Source: an uncultured Lachnospiraceae bacterium (GTDB lineage: Bacteria; Bacillota; Clostridia; Lachnospirales; Lachnospiraceae). Taken from it: a stretch of 6,557 nt of DNA. The stretch spans positions 1-6,557 of the forward strand of contig CAMWJQ010000233.1 in assembly GCA_947174615.1 (NCBI GenBank), written 5' to 3'. Positions within the stretch are counted from its first letter, which is position 1, and the number at the start of each line of letters is the position of its first letter. The notes under the pieces are model-generated. The model was not told the origin of the DNA. It was given only the letters and a program-made list of their open reading frames with translations, and made no database searches. Positions 4,427-6,557 of the stretch are shown here, piece after piece. Made by a program: the position numbers and the translations under genes.

Positions 4427-5303
4427 CCTCTGGTCCGATATAGCTCACTTTTCTTGTATTTAACAGCGCTGCCAGATAACTGAATGCGCTGTTGGATGCA
4501 ATGACTCCCCTGCACCGGCTCATCAGCTGCATATCTATATAACTCTTGCTTCCTGTATTCCCCTCCACATAGGAAACACTTTTGAATTCGCCAAACCCCA
4601 TTTCTTCACTGTGTGACCTGCACCAATTGATATCATCCGAAAAAACATACAAATCCCAATTTGTCCCCCTCATTTTCGTCCATGCATCTATCCGTTCCTT
4701 ATAGTCCTGTACCGGAAGCGCCCAGTCCAGCTCCACGTAATCTCCTCTCCGAATATGAATCGACAGCGAGTTCTGCTCCATGATGTCATTCATCAGGCGT
4801 ATATTATTTTCATCCTGCAATTCCGGAAACGTAAACTCTTTCAGGAAATTCTCCTTGTATGTATCAAACCATTCTTTGCAAATCCAGTATCCATGATAGT
4901 ATGCATTTCCTGGAAAATCGAGAATCTGCGGCGTATACCCCTTTCCATCCTGATAATACACCTCTCCCTGAAATGGATTGAATGCTGCAAAACTGTCCTT
5001 TACCTCCGAAATCAGAACAATTTTATTGCCATTATCAAGCAAAATCTGAGGTATGCTCTTTCCAGCCTTGCGCTCCTCCAAGATATACTGCCACATCTCC
5101 GGATCAAATACTTCACTCAGCATATGCGGTCTGATGCCGAATACTTTCTCTAGCTCATATCCGTTATGCACGGTATTCAGCGCAAAGTAGGAATCATCCA
5201 GATACATAATTCCGCCCGGATGAGACAGCTCGTAATATCTGGCAAAGATATACTGAAATGCCTGATTTGCCAGTCCTCCATTTAAAAACTGTATCTTGTA
5301 CAT
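4413..5303 (-). CDS. GT11-family fucosyltransferase (probable alpha-1,2)
   Basis: This 296-residue cytoplasmic protein has the ordered motifs of glycosyltransferase family 11, which moves fucose from GDP-fucose onto a sugar acceptor, usually in alpha-1,2 linkage to galactose. The motifs are LNGGLANQAFQYIFARYYE at 7-25, HGYW at 137-140, SIHIRRGDYV at 181-190 (the HxRRGDY nucleotide-sugar signature), FSDDINW at 221-227 and SNSAFSYLAALLN at 270-282. Length is normal for the family, and no signal peptide or membrane segment is seen. Most members have GGLGNQ where this has GGLANQ. The start at 5303 is supported by AAGGAGG 9 nt upstream; an in-frame GTG at 5345 lies inside the preceding terminator. 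The gene lies between flagellin genes, so filament glycosylation is a reasonable guess, but capsule or exopolysaccharide synthesis is equally possible. No GDP-fucose synthesis genes are in view, and linkage and acceptor cannot be read from sequence. Confidence 0.9.
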   Translation of the reverse strand: MYKIQFLNGGLANQAFQYIFARYYELSHPGGIMYLDDSYFALNTVHNGYELEKVFGIRPHMLSEVFDPEMWQYILEERKAGKSIPQILLDNGNKIVLISEVKDSFAAFNPFQGEVYYQDGKGYTPQILDFPGNAYYHGYWICKEWFDTYKENFLKEFTFPELQDENNIRLMNDIMEQNSLSIHIRRGDYVELDWALPVQDYKERIDAWTKMRGTNWDLYVFSDDINWCRSHSEEMGFGEFKSVSYVEGNTGSKSYIDMQLMSRCRGVIASNSAFSYLAALLNTRKVSYIGPEDRDV

Positions 5304-5312
5304 ATTTTTATT

Positions 5313-5319
5313 CCTCCTT
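5313..5319 (-). promoter_or_regulatory. Ribosome binding site, fucosyltransferase
   Basis: The minus strand reads AAGGAGG 9 nt before the ATG at 5303. It decides the start in favour of MYKIQFLNGG over an upstream in-frame GTG. It begins only 10 nt beyond the terminator hairpin, so the two sites are tightly packed. Confidence 0.88.
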
Positions 5320-5328
5320 CTCTCTATC

Positions 5329-5363
5329 GAAAAAGCCCACCGCACTCTGCGGTGAGCTTTTTC
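5329..5363 (-). terminator. Terminator between flagellin 3 and fucosyltransferase
   Basis: A 15-bp stem pairs 5329-5343 with 5349-5363 around a 5-nt loop. The GC core is GCTCACCGC/GCGGTGGGC on the minus strand, with one G-U pair, and it is bounded by five A/U pairs on each side, giving the U-run. It lies about 65 nt past the flagellin stop and 25 nt before the fucosyltransferase start, so it ends the flagellin message and would attenuate read-through into the next gene. Confidence 0.9.
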
Positions 5364-5428
5364 ATCTATATCTCTTTTATATCTCTTCTATATAATAATC
5401 CTTCAATGTATTGTCTGCATCCTTATGA

Positions 5429-6557
5429 TTAGCCAAGTAAAGCAAGAACTCCCTGATTCCCCTGATTTGCCTGTGAAAGCATTGACTGACCAGCCTGTGA
5501 GAGGATGTTTGCATTAGAGTACTTCACCATCTCTGTAGCCATGTCTGTGTCACGAATCTGGCTCTCTGCAGATGTCGTATTCTCTACAACGTTGTCCAAG
5601 TTGTTGATGGTGTGGTCTAATCTGTTCTGTACAGCTCCGAGTAAGGATCTCTGTGCGGATACCTTCGCTACTGCGTCTGCAATCGAGTCAATCGCATACG
5701 TTGCTGCTGCACCTGTCGCATCCTTTACATTCAATCCCTGAATGCCAAGTCCCTTGGTGTCAAGCGAGCTGATCTTCACACTGATCTTGTTGGTCATGTC
5801 TGCGTCCGCACCTACATGGAGACTGAAATCAAGATCGTTGCGGGATTCTACCTGACCTTTGTCGATAGAGAATTCTATCTTCTTAACGCCATTTTCTGTG
5901 ATCTTCGAATATGATTTCACAGATGCCTGCGTAGATGCGTCTGCACCGATGCTGCTTGCCAGACCAATCTCTTTCTTCACCATATTATAAGCAACTGTCG
6001 ATGTGATCGCTGACTTCGTGCCTGTAACCTGATTGCCATAATAGGTCTTTCCGTTCATATTTACAGTGCTCTTTCCATCTTTGTTAACTTTTTTCTGCAA
6101 ATCATCTACCGTCAATTCAAATTTATCTGCATTGGATACAGATGCCGCGGTGTATGTAATACCATCAATTGTAACCTGCTGACCAGACTGTATAGAACCA
6201 ACTACCGTCTTCTGCTGTGCTGCTGTACCGCTGATATGATACTCGCTGCCGCCAATCTTGATTGTATCGCCAAACTCTAACTGCTTCATTGTGAATGTAG
6301 CATTCGTAGCACCCTGTGTCAATGTTCCCTCAAGACCTGCATCATGCGCTGCCAGATACTTGCTGGACTTTCCAGAATCACCCTTTAACAGATATGTCTC
6401 GTTAAACTTTGTTGTCTCTGCAACACGGTCGATTTCTGTGAGAAGCTGGTCTACCTCGTCCTGAATTGTCTGACGGTCAGAGTTTGAATTTGTGCCGTTG
6501 GCTGCCTTTACTGCCAGCTCGTTCATTCTCTGTAACATGTCATGAACTTCTGTCAAT
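5429..6557 (-). CDS. fliC: Flagellin, third paralogue (5' end outside window)
   Basis: This is a partial flagellin. The reading frame enters at the window edge and runs to TAA at 5429-5431. The visible 375 or so residues align from residue 80 of the complete flagellins, so about 79 N-terminal residues are missing and the full protein should be near 454 residues. The D1 segment LQRMNELAVKAANGTN and the C-terminal region (RDTDMATEMVKYS, ending GVLALLG) are conserved. The middle is clearly diverged, with small insertions and deletions, yet keeps blocks such as EYHISGT, GQQVTIDGI, NADKFEL, NGKTYYG and DFSLHVGADADM. It has no cysteine in the visible part, unlike the other two. It also has FNETYLLKG where they have FNELYTLKG. 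The first methionine one might assign is an internal TTG leucine codon, not a start. Its promoter lies beyond the window. Confidence 0.96.
   Translation of the reverse strand, partial: LTEVHDMLQRMNELAVKAANGTNSNSDRQTIQDEVDQLLTEIDRVAETTKFNETYLLKGDSGKSSKYLAAHDAGLEGTLTQGATNATFTMKQLEFGDTIKIGGSEYHISGTAAQQKTVVGSIQSGQQVTIDGITYTAASVSNADKFELTVDDLQKKVNKDGKSTVNMNGKTYYGNQVTGTKSAITSTVAYNMVKKEIGLASSIGADASTQASVKSYSKITENGVKKIEFSIDKGQVESRNDLDFSLHVGADADMTNKISVKISSLDTKGLGIQGLNVKDATGAAATYAIDSIADAVAKVSAQRSLLGAVQNRLDHTINNLDNVVENTTSAESQIRDTDMATEMVKYSNANILSQAGQSMLSQANQGNQGVLALLG

Noticed and set aside
4215..4463. An 82-codon plus-strand frame in the second intergenic gap
   Set aside because: It crosses a MITE-like element, the terminator and the end of the fucosyltransferase gene, with no recognisable domain.
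4755..5153. A 132-codon plus-strand frame within the fucosyltransferase
   Set aside because: It is antisense to a well-supported GT11 gene and its translation shows no family features.
5304..5345. In-frame GTG start for the fucosyltransferase adding 14 residues
   Set aside because: The GTG sits inside the terminator stem-loop, and the ATG at 5303 has a well-placed AAGGAGG and begins directly with the GT11 N-terminal motif.
6465..6557. A methionine start for the third flagellin at the window edge (near 6556)
   Set aside because: The codon is TTG and aligns with leucine 80 inside the D1 domain of the complete flagellins; the gene continues beyond the window.

Overview
The window looks like part of a flagellin locus from a motile, low-to-mid GC Firmicute. 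It is most likely a gut Lachnospiraceae (Roseburia/Agathobacter/Eubacterium-like). The reasons are the N-terminus MVVQHNLRAMNSNR, the short C-terminus ending in LLG, strong AAGGAGG ribosome sites, AT-rich spacers and Firmicute-type sigma-28 promoters. The genus call is an inference from family resemblance, not a search result. The first 33 bases are not genomic: they match the Illumina Nextera read-1 transposase adapter except for three bases, so this is a contig end assembled from short reads.

Every real gene lies on the minus strand, so transcription runs from high to low coordinates. The order is: a 5'-truncated flagellin (5429-6557, running off the window); a GT11-family, probably alpha-1,2-, fucosyltransferase (4413-5303); a complete 460-residue flagellin (2366-3748); and a second complete flagellin with the same protein sequence (214-1596). 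Each complete flagellin has its own sigma-28 promoter (CTAAAGT, then CCGATAT with TAAA-N16-CCGATAT spacing), a leader of about 210 nt with a 10-bp hairpin, a strong ribosome site, and a downstream intrinsic terminator. The third flagellin also ends in a strong terminator. The fucosyltransferase begins only 26 nt past that terminator and has no convincing promoter, so it may depend on read-through.

The two complete flagellins sit in a tract of about 1556 bp in which I found no difference by eye (227-1782 and 2379-3934). The sequence on both sides is related but diverged. The tract ends inside the last codons on one side and just short of the promoter on the other, which looks like recent gene conversion or an assembly effect rather than a simple old duplication. 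The third flagellin shares the same architecture but is clearly diverged, above all in the central domain.

The two longer gene-free gaps (about 1783-2228 and 3935-4412) hold the sigma-28 promoters, AT-rich tracts upstream of them, and small non-coding elements with terminal inverted repeats. These include a 163-bp element at 1971-2133 and a roughly 206-bp element at 4150-4355 whose GAGYGTGTTTGAAA ends recur at 2133 and, in degraded form, at 4119. They look like MITEs. Functionally, the window encodes filament subunits plus a sugar transferase that could modify the filament or another surface glycan. I see no defence system, CRISPR array, tRNA, rRNA or transposase gene, and nothing that convincingly amounts to a new multi-gene system.
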